NCBI RefSeq assembly: GCF_024105735.1
Contig: NZ_JAAAML010000003.1
Coordinates: 620,001 to 684,000, forward strand
DNA length: 64,000 bases
Source: Parahoeflea alexandrii
GTDB lineage: Bacteria; Pseudomonadota; Alphaproteobacteria; Rhizobiales; Rhizobiaceae
Reading direction: 5' to 3'
Shown here: positions 15,941-23,532 of the stretch, piece by piece
Layout of the letters: each line of letters starts with the position of its first letter
How positions within the stretch are numbered: the first letter of the stretch is position 1
Translations under genes and position numbers: made by a program
The notes under the pieces: model-generated
The model's input: the letters and a program-made list of their open reading frames with translations, nothing else
The model's database searches: none
Told to the model about the DNA's origin: nothing

Positions 15941-16225
15941 ATGAACACGCTTCGAGAACAGTTTATTCGAACATTTGACGCCTTCGTTGACGCCACCGGC
16001 GTGGGGGAAGGAACGCTGTCCGACCGGTTGCTCAATGGCGGCGGGCGGATGAAGCGCATCCGCGCGGGCTCCGATATTGCCACTGGCACTTTCGAGCGCG
16101 TGATGCGCTGGCTGTCCGACAACTGGCCCGACGGCGCAGAATGGCCCGAGGGGGTCGACCGGCCGAAAACCGCCGAGGATCGAGCCGCCGAGGCTGCGCC
16201 TGCAATTCCGGAGGCCGCCGAATGA
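15941..16225 (+). CDS. Cro-like early regulator
   Basis: A 94-residue protein at the Cro position, divergent from the repressor. Residues about 15-60 look like a small DNA-binding helical domain (Gly-Glu-Gly-Thr-Leu-Ser-Asp-Arg-Leu-Leu, then Thr-Phe-Glu-Arg-Val-Met-Arg-Trp-Leu). The C-terminus is Ala/Glu-rich. The ATG lies about seven bases past the predicted -10 and has no ribosome site, so its mRNA is probably leaderless. Direct sequence similarity to Cro is not apparent; the role is inferred from position. Confidence 0.7.
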   Translation: MNTLREQFIRTFDAFVDATGVGEGTLSDRLLNGGGRMKRIRAGSDIATGTFERVMRWLSDNWPDGAEWPEGVDRPKTAEDRAAEAAPAIPEAAE

Positions 16226-16245
16226 GCGGCCCCCATCAGTTTCAA

Positions 16246-16333
16246 CGCAGGGTGGGAAAGCGGTCACTGCGCCGTTCGCCTGCGGCTCACCATACCCAGG
16301 ATGTCGCCGGTTCGAATCCGGCCCCTGCAACCA
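16246..16333 (+). tRNA. Degenerate tRNA-like element resembling initiator tRNA-Met
   Basis: The 88 bases end with an intact T arm (GCCGG-TTCGAAT-CCGGC), a 3' acceptor strand CCCTGCA, a discriminator A and an encoded CCA. The 5' strand CGCAGGG pairs over six positions and leaves a C1-A72 mismatch, which is the hallmark of initiator tRNA. The middle contains CGG-CTCACCATA-CCC, which looks like the initiator loop CTCATAA with two inserted bases. No orthodox anticodon stem forms. It may be non-functional or a phage variant. Confidence 0.45.
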
Positions 16334-16362
16334 CATCCCATAAAGGATCGTCAATGACCCGA

Positions 16363-16635
16363 TCAGTGCTTTCCCGTCTTGTCCGTTTCGCCAAGAATAC
16401 GTGGCTCCAGACGATTGAGCTGTTTGAGCGCCAGGGTAGAGAAAACCTGTTTTCTCGCATCGTCCCCCGTCGGTGCCGACAGCCTTTCCCGAATGTCCGC
16501 AAGCAAGCCGGCCCGAACGGCAAGCGCATCTTCGTACTCGGAGCTGACCAGATGTGTCAGATTGATGGTGAGTTGTTCGAGTACCGCCATCTGGGCGATG
16601 AGGAAGCTCAGGGTCTCGTCGTTGGGGTTGGTCAT
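16363..16635 (-). CDS. Hypothetical antisense phage protein
   Basis: A 90-residue helical protein, antisense to the surrounding early-right genes, with GGAGAGACATC before ATG 16635. The N-terminus is rich in Leu/Ile heptads (Leu-Ser-Phe-Leu-Ile-Ala-Gln-Met-Ala-Val-Leu) and may form a coiled coil. I recognise no family. Position and orientation suggest expression in the lysogen. Confidence 0.6.
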   Translation of the reverse strand: MTNPNDETLSFLIAQMAVLEQLTINLTHLVSSEYEDALAVRAGLLADIRERLSAPTGDDARKQVFSTLALKQLNRLEPRILGETDKTGKH

Positions 16636-16801
16636 GATGTCTCTCCGGTTGATGTGATGCGAGGATATCAACGCTACGCCATGGAACAAGGCGCGCTGCC
16701 GTTTTGGCCTGGCGCGCGGGGTTGCGGAATGCTGTCGCCATGATTGTGGTCATCGGATTGGCCCTCGTTACTGATTCTTTGATCTGACCAGTTTTGAACG
16801 C

Positions 16802-16844
16802 TTCCCACCACGGGAAAGAGAACCGGGTATTCCCGGAACGGGAA
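16802..16844. promoter_or_regulatory. Pair of inverted repeats TTCCC-N5-GGGAA
   Basis: Two perfect copies of TTCCC-N5-GGGAA lie at 16802-16816 and 16830-16844, 28 bases apart, directly upstream of the ribosome site of the CII-like gene. They differ from the repressor operators and probably bind a different dimeric regulator. Confidence 0.6.
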
Positions 16845-16855
16845 AGGTGTGTCCA

Positions 16856-17341
16856 ATGCTCAAGAATGCATGGTTTTACCGGATCAAGGCGGCGCAGCGC
16901 GATCTGATCGCGCTGTCGGGCGGCATCGAACGCGCAGCCGAGATCACCTCGATCTCCAAAAGCCATGTCGGGCGCTGGAACAATGCCCAGGACACCGACC
17001 TGATGCCGCTCAACGCTGTGCTGATGCTGGAAGAGCATTGCGGCGTCGCCGTGGTCACCAGCGTGATGGCGGAGCTCAACGGGCGCCGTCTTGCCGACGA
17101 GACCGAGGCCACCCGGCAGAACGCCGATGTTCTCTCCGCTTATGCCGAAGCGGTGCGCCATGCCGGCGAGGTCATGAGCGCCGGCGCCATTGCGCTGGCC
17201 GACGGCAAGGTGACGCCCGCCGAGGCGCTCACCGTCGATCGGGCAGTCTCGGTGCTCGAGCGCGGGCTTTCGGATTTGCGCCAGACGCTCGCCCATGTCC
17301 GGGCCGGCGATCTGAAGATCGTCGGCGGGGAGGGCAAGTGA
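16856..17341 (+). CDS. CII-like phage regulatory protein
   Basis: A 161-residue protein with an N-terminal helix-turn-helix: Ala-Gln-Arg-Asp-Leu-Ile-Ala-Leu-Ser-Gly-Gly, then Ile-Ser-Lys-Ser-His-Val-Gly-Arg-Trp-Asn at about 30-45. A helical C-terminal domain follows. This resembles the CII-family regulators of proteobacterial prophages. The ATG at 16856 has GGAAAGG at the right distance. Two inverted repeats upstream may be its own or another operator. It heads the rightward early operon. Confidence 0.7.
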   Translation: MLKNAWFYRIKAAQRDLIALSGGIERAAEITSISKSHVGRWNNAQDTDLMPLNAVLMLEEHCGVAVVTSVMAELNGRRLADETEATRQNADVLSAYAEAVRHAGEVMSAGAIALADGKVTPAEALTVDRAVSVLERGLSDLRQTLAHVRAGDLKIVGGEGK

Positions 17342-17592
17342 TGGCGCGGCTTGTTTCCAGAGGTTGTTGCGGACGGGACGGAGACCATCTGTCCGCGACA
17401 AAAGGCGACGGAGGGGGCGGCGTAGGACTTCTCCGTCGCCGTCCAGGGTCGGCACACGTGTTTGCCGGTCACGCGATCCCATCGTTCCGCACCGTCGGTC
17501 GCCATTTGGCGCTTGACGATGTCGCCGCCATGGATGCGGTGGAGGGCCGGTCAGGTTTTGCCCGCGCATCTGAGGCGAGGTTCGGCAAATGA
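17341..17592 (+). CDS. Possible small early protein, coupled at both ends
   Basis: An 83-residue reading frame that begins in a TGATG junction with the CII-like gene and ends in an ATGA junction with the ParB-like gene. Its composition (Gly/Arg-rich, Cys-Cys pair near residue 9) does not look like a typical folded protein. The opposite strand is also open. It is listed because the junctions are exact, but it could be chance. Confidence 0.35.
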   Translation: MARLVSRGCCGRDGDHLSATKGDGGGGVGLLRRRPGSAHVFAGHAIPSFRTVGRHLALDDVAAMDAVEGRSGFARASEARFGK

Positions 17593-18527
17593 TCGTGCCC
17601 GTCAATCAAAGCCAGCCCAGCGCCCTGCGTCCGGTCACAGTTCCCGCTGCCATGGAAAAGCCGGTGCTGCGCGGCGATCGCCCGCATCTGGGCTGGGTGG
17701 AAATCTCGAAACTCCGGATCGACGACCGCTACCAGCGACCGCTGCAGCGGCACAACTGGGAGGCCATCGGTCGCATTGCCAAATCCTTCGACTGGAGCCT
17801 GTTCACGGTCGTCGACGTCGCACCGATCGGTGATCAGCTGTTCTCGGTGATCGACGGGCAGCACCGGGTGCACGCGGCGGCGATGGTGGGCATCGACAAG
17901 GTTCCTGTGCGCATCGTCGCGCAGCCGCTCGAGGGCCAGGCCCGCGCCTTCATGGGCATCAATGGCAATGTGACGGCCATCTCGACCTTTCACGTGCTGC
18001 GCGCCAGCCTGACCGCGGGCGAGGCCTGGGCGATCGAGGCCGACCGGACGATCACCCGCGCCGGATGCCGGCTGATGACCTCCAATCGCGCCACCCATGA
18101 GCGCAAGCCCGGCGAAGTCTATGCCGTGCAATGGGTGCGTGGTCTTGCCGAGCGTGACAACGCTGCCGATACATGGGCGCTATGGCGGCTTGAGATTGCA
18201 CTGGCGAGCCTCAAGCAGAGCGTAGAGGGCGGGGCTGACGCCGGGCTCTGGACTCATGTGATGCTGCGCGCCTGGTATGGCGCGGTTGAAGGCCTTGACG
18301 ATTATCTCGATGCGCCCGGCGCCGCGGGGGCGCTCGCCCGGTTTCTTGACCGGGAAGGGCTCGTGCGGCTGCTGGCCCGGGCCGAGGACCGCTACCGGCA
18401 GGCCAAGCGCGACGGCAAGCCATCGGCTGCGGTCTACCGCCTGTTGATGGGAGACTTTCAGGACCGGCTTGACCAGGTGTTTCCGGACCGGTCGGCTTTC
18501 ACGCGGGCCGGGGAGGAGGCTCAATGA
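17589..18527 (+). CDS. ParB/sulfiredoxin-like nuclease-domain protein
   Basis: A 312-residue protein. Residues about 35-110 form a ParB-like domain: Trp-Val-Glu-Ile-Ser-Lys-Leu-Arg-Ile-Asp-Asp-Arg-Tyr-Gln-Arg, then Val-Ile-Asp-Gly-Gln-His-Arg-Val-His-Ala-Ala. The rest is helical. Phage members of this family are predicted DNA-binding or nucleotide-hydrolysing proteins and often lie beside DNA methyltransferases, as here. It overlaps the MT-A70 gene by 4 bases. There is no ParA, so plasmid-type partition is unlikely. Confidence 0.85.
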   Translation: MIVPVNQSQPSALRPVTVPAAMEKPVLRGDRPHLGWVEISKLRIDDRYQRPLQRHNWEAIGRIAKSFDWSLFTVVDVAPIGDQLFSVIDGQHRVHAAAMVGIDKVPVRIVAQPLEGQARAFMGINGNVTAISTFHVLRASLTAGEAWAIEADRTITRAGCRLMTSNRATHERKPGEVYAVQWVRGLAERDNAADTWALWRLEIALASLKQSVEGGADAGLWTHVMLRAWYGAVEGLDDYLDAPGAAGALARFLDREGLVRLLARAEDRYRQAKRDGKPSAAVYRLLMGDFQDRLDQVFPDRSAFTRAGEEAQ

Positions 18528-19114
18528 TCCCGCTGCCGCCCGGTCCTTTCAATGTCATCTACGCCGACCCGCCCTGGCGGTTCGAGCCGTGGTCACATCG
18601 TGGTGAGGATCGCGGCGCGGTGCAGCACTATGACTGCATGGATCTCGACACCATTGCGGCGCTGCCGGTAGCTGACATCGCCGCCGAGAATGCTGCGTTG
18701 TTCATGTGGGTGGTGCAGCCGATGCTCCCCGAGGCTCTGAAGCTGATCGAGGCTTGGGGCTTCACCTACAAGACCGTGGCCTTCGCCTGGTTCAAGATCA
18801 AGGGAGACCCTGCGCAGCGGTTTCTGTTTGCGGACTCCGGCTCGGTGCGCAAGGGACTCGGCTACCACACCCGGTCCGGGATGGAGCAATGCTGGCTCGC
18901 CACGCGTGGCAAGGGCTACGAGCGGTTGACCCGGGGCGAGGCACAGGCCCACCTCGAAGGTATTCGCGAGCATTCCCGCAAACCCGATCATTTTGCCGAT
19001 GCTATCACGCGGCTGACTGGCGATGTCCCCAAGCTGGAAATGTTCGCACGGACCAAGCGTCCCGGCTGGAGCGTTTGGGGAAACCAGGTCAACAGGTTCG
19101 GGGAGGTAGCTTGA
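18524..19114 (+). CDS. MT-A70 family DNA N6-adenine methyltransferase
   Basis: A 196-residue methyltransferase with the catalytic Asp-Pro-Pro-Trp (residues 15-18) and the MT-A70 pattern: Ala-Leu-Phe-Met-Trp-Val, Phe-Ala-Trp-Phe-Lys, and His-Ser-Arg-Lys-Pro-Asp near the end. It would transfer methyl from S-adenosylmethionine to adenine in DNA. There is no partner endonuclease, so the likely use is protection from host restriction or regulation of phage DNA. It is coupled by ATGA to the ParB-like gene. Confidence 0.92.
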   Translation: MIPLPPGPFNVIYADPPWRFEPWSHRGEDRGAVQHYDCMDLDTIAALPVADIAAENAALFMWVVQPMLPEALKLIEAWGFTYKTVAFAWFKIKGDPAQRFLFADSGSVRKGLGYHTRSGMEQCWLATRGKGYERLTRGEAQAHLEGIREHSRKPDHFADAITRLTGDVPKLEMFARTKRPGWSVWGNQVNRFGEVA

Positions 19115-19155
19115 TGCGCCAGAGCATGTCCCGCGCCGTGATGCATAGAGATCAC

Positions 19156-19689
19156 TTAGCCAATCTCTCCAACCTTCTTGTAGGCATGCCCCTCGAAATA
19201 GAAAAGCCCGCCAGCCAGCCGCTGAAACCAAGGAATTACGAGCCGATCGGTATTTCTGTCGAAGGTTTCAAGCGCGTCAAGTGCATCATTGTATGCCTTG
19301 GCATCGATGGCGCGCAGCACCGGGGGTTCATCAGCGGCAATTCTAGCAAGTTCGCCCCGCCAGCTAGCGAGATCGTGTTCATCGCATACGTGTTTCTCTT
19401 CGATCTCCGCGAGAAGGCGGTAGTAATCACGTTGCAGCATTTGGTGGGTTCTGGCTTTGCCGCCAGGGTCGAAAACGAGCTGGATGGCGCCAACCACTGC
19501 GACAGCTATCGATGGGTAGATCATTTCAATGCCGAAGCGCTGAAGAACATCGCTTGCAGCCGTAGTGCCCAAGACGATGACGAGAAAGCTGAAGCACCTG
19601 GCCCAGAACTCAAAGGCTCGACGGCGCGCCGTGTGATAGAGCGCGTTGCGGACCGTGTTGAACCTCAGATTTTCTCGATCATAGTCCAT
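19156..19689 (-). CDS. SLATT-domain two-helix membrane protein
   Basis: A 177-residue protein that fits the SLATT pattern. Two membrane helices lie at about 32-50 and 56-74, followed by a long cytoplasmic helix (Gln-Met-Leu-Gln-Arg-Asp-Tyr-Tyr-Arg-Leu-Leu-Ala-Glu-Ile-Glu) and a helical C-terminus. SLATT proteins are predicted pore-forming effectors in nucleotide-signalling and other defence systems. No cyclase or SLOG partner is adjacent. The gene is antisense to the early-right operon and less GC-rich, so it is probably acquired cargo. The family call rests on pattern recognition only. Confidence 0.65.
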   Translation of the reverse strand: MDYDRENLRFNTVRNALYHTARRRAFEFWARCFSFLVIVLGTTAASDVLQRFGIEMIYPSIAVAVVGAIQLVFDPGGKARTHQMLQRDYYRLLAEIEEKHVCDEHDLASWRGELARIAADEPPVLRAIDAKAYNDALDALETFDRNTDRLVIPWFQRLAGGLFYFEGHAYKKVGEIG

Positions 19690-19697
19690 TGTGTCAC

Positions 19698-19871
19698 CTA
19701 TTTCTTGGCGGGCGCTGGAGCTGGAGGCTTTGGCGCGGGGGCTGACGGCTGTCTTGGGCCAGGACCGGAATCCGGTTTGCCTCCCCAGCCTGACGGTTGT
19801 CGCGGTCCCAGGCTACGGATTTCGACATTCTCGGGGCGTGTGGACCCCCCAAATGATCTCGTCGTTTTCAT
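19698..19871 (-). CDS. Small proline-rich protein upstream of the SLATT gene
   Basis: A 57-residue frame ending 8 bases before the SLATT start. The C-terminal third is a Pro/Ala/Lys tract (Ala-Pro-Ala-Pro-Lys-Pro-Pro). ATG 19871 has GGAGA 8 bases upstream. The frame stays open further left and a longer product from a non-ATG start cannot be excluded. The linkage suggests the two act together, but nothing in the sequence states how. Confidence 0.45.
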   Translation of the reverse strand: MKTTRSFGGSTRPENVEIRSLGPRQPSGWGGKPDSGPGPRQPSAPAPKPPAPAPAKK

Positions 19872-19973
19872 TCCAATCGTCTCCATGTGGTTTGTGCATA
19901 TGGCGATGAAGGCGTCAGCATGCGGTCGTGCGCGTGCTGACGCCAACTTGTACCAGTTCTGCGGGAGGTTGTC

Positions 19974-20342
19974 ATGAATGAGTGGCAAGCCACCACCCGC
20001 CTCGCCATCATCACCAACCACCCGGCGCGAGCGGTTTTGGCCGTGCTTGGCGTCGAGGCGGCGCCCTCATGGTGCCGGATGGTGACCCGCATCGACGAGG
20101 TGAGATGTCTGCCCTCCGGCGCCAAGGTCATCGGGTGCTGGTTCGAGCCGCGCAAGTTCCGCTCGGCGCTCGAGTGGGCCTTCATCGAGCGGCGGGGGCT
20201 TGGCGATCTCGTCGGCCTGTCGGCTGAGGATCTGGAAAAACTCGCCGAATGGGCCGCGCGGCACCACGCGCAGTCCGGGCTTGATTCCAGCCTCGCAGCC
20301 GCGGTCGGCGGCATGGTGATCAGCGAACGGAGGATCTCATGA
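19974..20342 (+). CDS. Hypothetical early phage protein
   Basis: A 122-residue protein with GGGAGG upstream of its ATG. It has strand-helix alternation in the first 80 residues and a helical end. I recognise no family. It resumes the rightward early operon after the SLATT insertion and is coupled by ATGA to the next gene. Confidence 0.65.
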   Translation: MNEWQATTRLAIITNHPARAVLAVLGVEAAPSWCRMVTRIDEVRCLPSGAKVIGCWFEPRKFRSALEWAFIERRGLGDLVGLSAEDLEKLAEWAARHHAQSGLDSSLAAAVGGMVISERRIS

Positions 20343-20551
20343 GCATCCATCTTCACGTCGGCAGTCCGACCAGGGGGTTCCCTTCGGCGATCAAGCAGTT
20401 GGGTATCGTGGCGCTGTGGCAGGCGGGGTTCGATCACGACGAGATCGGTGCGCAAGTGTCGCTGCATCCCTCGCGGGTCGCGAAAGTGCTCGACCTGGTA
20501 CGGGAGAAGACCGGCGCACTGCGCCCGGCACATCCGGAGGCAATCCGATGA
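20339..20551 (+). CDS. Small helix-turn-helix protein
   Basis: A 70-residue protein whose residues about 18-58 look like a helix-turn-helix (Leu-Trp-Gln-Ala-Gly-Phe-Asp-His-Asp-Glu-Ile-Gly, then Pro-Ser-Arg-Val-Ala-Lys-Val-Leu). It is coupled at both ends by 4-base overlaps and is a probable regulator of early phage transcription or replication. Confidence 0.65.
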   Translation: MSIHLHVGSPTRGFPSAIKQLGIVALWQAGFDHDEIGAQVSLHPSRVAKVLDLVREKTGALRPAHPEAIR

Positions 20552-21153
20552 CGGCTGGCCTTGGCAGTTCCTGGTTCATTGGACCGTTTCCGCACATCGC
20601 TCGGCGGATTCCCGGAGGGCCGTTCGGCAGTCCTTCGGCCATCGCACCGCATTTCGACGCGCTGGAGCCTGCGGAACAGGCCTCGGCCGTCAACCTGATG
20701 CTGGAGCGCGGCGACGATATCGGAGAGATAGCGGACTGGCTCGGCCTGTCGCGGGCGGCAGTCGAGGCCATCAGTGTCCGGCGCTGCCGGCCCATCAACC
20801 CCCGCGGCGAGAGCGATGACGTCAAGCGCATGCCCGGGTCGGGGCCGAAACGCCGTGCGTTTTCATGTGCCGCAGTCGACCGTGCGCTCGATGAAACGCT
20901 GTTGGCGATCGATGCGCTGCGCGCGAGAGCAGGCGGCGGACGCCAAGCCGCGTTTGACCTGACGCTCGAGGAGGTCTGCCAGGCGTGCGGCTTTGGGCTG
21001 GAGACAGCGCGGCGGCGGTTCAAGGAGCTTGAAAGCCGCAAATGGGTGCGCCGCAAACTGCGTCCAGGCCTGCCGGCGCGGGTGACGATCACGCTCGCGG
21101 GGCGCTGCAGGCTCGATGCGTTGGCAGGCAATAAGGGGAGGGCAAAGCCGTGA
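20548..21153 (+). CDS. Two-domain helix-turn-helix protein, possible replication initiator
   Basis: A 201-residue protein with one helix-turn-helix at about 45-85 (Asp-Ile-Gly-Glu-Ile-Ala-Asp-Trp-Leu-Gly-Leu-Ser) and a second winged-helix-like segment at about 135-195 (Leu-Glu-Glu-Val-Cys-Gln-Ala-Cys-Gly-Phe-Gly). Two DNA-binding domains upstream of primase and helicase genes suggest an origin-binding or regulatory role by position. Confidence 0.6.
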   Translation: MTAGLGSSWFIGPFPHIARRIPGGPFGSPSAIAPHFDALEPAEQASAVNLMLERGDDIGEIADWLGLSRAAVEAISVRRCRPINPRGESDDVKRMPGSGPKRRAFSCAAVDRALDETLLAIDALRARAGGGRQAAFDLTLEEVCQACGFGLETARRRFKELESRKWVRRKLRPGLPARVTITLAGRCRLDALAGNKGRAKP

Positions 21154-21476
21154 TGGCTCGGGTCCACCACGAGCCCCGGCCGCTCTACATCATCGCGCCG
21201 GATCTGTGGCAGTGCCGCAGAACCGCGCTGGCCCACGGGCTGGACCCGGAATCTCTCGGGGCGGTTCGTTGCATCACCTCGGCCTACCAGTTGCGTGGCA
21301 CCCGGCCCGGCACGCCCTTCATCACGCATCAACGCGATGCTTGGGTGCGCGCCATGCCCGGTGTCTATGATCTCGACCAGACCATCGACCTGCTCACCCG
21401 CACCGGCCGCCTGCGCGTGGCCGGAGACGACGACATCGCCGCCGCGCGCGGGGAGAAGCAGGAGGCAAGAGCTTGA
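21153..21476 (+). CDS. Hypothetical early phage protein
   Basis: A 107-residue soluble protein starting in a TGATG junction. The N-terminus has strand-like stretches (Pro-Leu-Tyr-Ile-Ile-Ala-Pro-Asp). I recognise no domain. It is followed by another TGATG coupling to the methyltransferase-like gene. Confidence 0.6.
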   Translation: MARVHHEPRPLYIIAPDLWQCRRTALAHGLDPESLGAVRCITSAYQLRGTRPGTPFITHQRDAWVRAMPGVYDLDQTIDLLTRTGRLRVAGDDDIAAARGEKQEARA

Positions 21477-22180
21477 TGGCTTCCTTGCGTGTTCTCGTCG
21501 GATGTGAGTTCACCGGTACGGTCCGCGATGCGTTTCTGGCGCGGGGCCATGACGCATGGTCGTGCGACCTGCTGCCGGACGAACAGCGCTCAAACCGGCA
21601 TATCCAGGGCGATGTGCGCGATATTCTGGCGGATGGCTGGGATCTTTTGGTCGTGGCGCACCCGCCGTGCACGCGGCTGTGTCGGTCGGGCCGGCGCTGG
21701 CTGTCCGGGCCGGGTAATATGACGCCGCCGAAGAAGCTGCCGAAGGGGCGGACATGGCAAAGCATGAAAGACGAGTTCGAGGCTGGGCTCGATCTGTTCA
21801 TTGCCTGCTGGCGCGCGCCAGTCGACCGCGTGGCGATCGAGAATCCGGAGATGCACGATCTGGCCCGCGTGCGGCTGCCGGGAGATGTGCCAAGACCGGC
21901 CATCGTTCATCCGTTCTGGTTCGGTCACCCGGAATACAAGGCAACCGGCTGGTATCTGCGCGGGCTGTCTGCCCTGACCGAAACCCGACGGCTTCCCGAG
22001 CCGGAGAAAGGCAGCGAAGAGTGGAAGGCCTGGAACCGAGTCTGGCGCATGTCGCCGGGCAAGGATGGCGGCAAGAACCGGGGCAAGGAGCGCAGCCGGT
22101 TTTTCCCGCCCATGGCCGATGCGATGGCAGACCAATGGGGCCGCGAGGCCTTGCGCCAGGTGTCGAGGGCTGCCGCATGA
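21476..22180 (+). CDS. Cytosine-C5-methyltransferase-like protein
   Basis: A 234-residue protein that begins with a Rossmann-type strand (Val-Leu-Val-Gly-Cys-Glu-Phe-Thr-Gly) and has Ala-His-Pro-Pro-Cys-Thr at about 63-68 and Ile-Glu-Asn-Pro-Glu at about 121-125. These correspond to motifs I, IV (Pro-Cys) and VI (Glu-Asn) of C5 methyltransferases. It is shorter than typical enzymes and I cannot see a normal target-recognition domain. Phage genomes carry many such proteins and their activity is mostly untested. GGAGGCAAGAG precedes the ATG. Confidence 0.7.
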   Translation: MASLRVLVGCEFTGTVRDAFLARGHDAWSCDLLPDEQRSNRHIQGDVRDILADGWDLLVVAHPPCTRLCRSGRRWLSGPGNMTPPKKLPKGRTWQSMKDEFEAGLDLFIACWRAPVDRVAIENPEMHDLARVRLPGDVPRPAIVHPFWFGHPEYKATGWYLRGLSALTETRRLPEPEKGSEEWKAWNRVWRMSPGKDGGKNRGKERSRFFPPMADAMADQWGREALRQVSRAAA

Positions 22181-23532
22181 GCGAGATCATCGATCTGTTC
22201 GTCACCCGCGCCCGCGATGTCTCGATCGCCGAGGCGGCGCCGCGGCTAGGGCTCGCTCTCAAGGGTTCCGGCGCCGAGCAGGCGATGCCGTGCCCGCAGT
22301 GCGGCGGCAAGGACCGGTTCGCGCTCAACACCGCAAAGAACAAGTGGAACTGCCGTGGCGGCTCGACCGGCGGCAATGACGCGATCGGCATGGCCGCGCA
22401 CATTCTCGGCCTCGATGTCGGCCGGCGTCCCGAGTTCCTCGAGGCTTGCGGCGCGGTGCTGGGCGAAGCGGTGCCCGATGAGGCCGAACCGGTGAGCGAG
22501 GAACGGCGCGCGGAGATCCGCGCCGAGGCAGAGGTGCGGGCGGGACAGGCGGCGCGGGATGCGGCAGCGCGCCAAAGCGAGGCTAATGACTTCCGGGACA
22601 GGGAGTTGGCCAGGTGTCGCGGAATATATGAAGCTGCAGATCTGGGGAGCCGGCTCTTGGGCATGCGCTATCTGCATGCCCGCTCAGGCCTGCCGATAGA
22701 GGCGGGCGCTCACGCCTGCCGCGCCATCCGGCTTGAGCCGAAACTCTCCTACTGGCACGGCAAGGACGAGCGCGGCTACGCCCGTGATATCTGGTGCGGT
22801 CCGGCTTTGGTGCTGCCCTTCGTTGATGGCGGCGGCGAGCTGATCGGCATCCACCAGACATGGATCGATCTCGACAACGGTCCGAAATACAGGCCAGCGC
22901 TCTACGGCTTGAGCAAGACCGGCGCGGATGCCGGGCGCGAAGACCGGGCAGGGCCGCCGACCGCGCACTGGCCGTCACCCGCCGATCTGAAAGCCGGGTT
23001 CTATGAACCGCTCGCCACCAAGAAGATGCGCGGCTCGAAAAAGGGCGGGCTGTTGCCGCTGGCGGGCGACATGAGTGCCACGCGCTGGGTGGTGGGTGAG
23101 GGGGTGGAGAACGTGATCGCCTGGTTCGGCGCGGAATTGAATGAAGACCAGGATCTGGCCCTCTCCACCTTCTATGCCGCAGCCGGCGATATCGGCAACC
23201 TGGCGGGCCCGTCCGCGCGCACCGGCCGCTTCGCCCACCCGACAGAGACGAAAATCAACGCGAAGGGGACCGCAAGGCCGGTGATGGTGCCGAGCCCGGA
23301 GCCCGACCTCGAGCGGCTTTCGGAGGGCTTTCCGCTTGGGGCTTATGTGCGCGAACTCATGTTCCTTGGTGACGGCGATTCCGAGCCGGTCTGGACCGCA
23401 GCCCACATGGCCCGCGCCGAGGAGCGCGCCCGCGCGATCGCGTCCGGCATCGAGGTAACAACAGCCTGGCCGCCCCACGGTCATGACTGGGCCGAGGTGA
23501 TTGCAATGGCACTGCGTGGCGAGGCGGCATGA
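22177..23532 (+). CDS. Phage DNA primase with zinc finger and Toprim domain
   Basis: A 451-residue primase-type protein. The N-terminal zinc finger has Cys39-Pro-Gln-Cys42 and Cys59, but the fourth ligand is not obvious. The Toprim core has Val-Val-Gly-Glu-Gly-Val-Glu-Asn-Val near residue 305 and Gly-Asp-Gly-Asp near 400. It would make RNA primers for replication. It is coupled by ATGA to the methyltransferase-like gene and overlaps the helicase gene by 4 bases, so the two probably act as a primase-helicase pair. Confidence 0.88.
   Translation: MSEIIDLFVTRARDVSIAEAAPRLGLALKGSGAEQAMPCPQCGGKDRFALNTAKNKWNCRGGSTGGNDAIGMAAHILGLDVGRRPEFLEACGAVLGEAVPDEAEPVSEERRAEIRAEAEVRAGQAARDAAARQSEANDFRDRELARCRGIYEAADLGSRLLGMRYLHARSGLPIEAGAHACRAIRLEPKLSYWHGKDERGYARDIWCGPALVLPFVDGGGELIGIHQTWIDLDNGPKYRPALYGLSKTGADAGREDRAGPPTAHWPSPADLKAGFYEPLATKKMRGSKKGGLLPLAGDMSATRWVVGEGVENVIAWFGAELNEDQDLALSTFYAAAGDIGNLAGPSARTGRFAHPTETKINAKGTARPVMVPSPEPDLERLSEGFPLGAYVRELMFLGDGDSEPVWTAAHMARAEERARAIASGIEVTTAWPPHGHDWAEVIAMALRGEAA

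Noticed and set aside
16141-16743. A 200-codon plus-strand frame through the tRNA-like element
   Set aside because: It crosses the tRNA-like sequence and the well-supported antisense 90-residue gene, and its translation is not protein-like.
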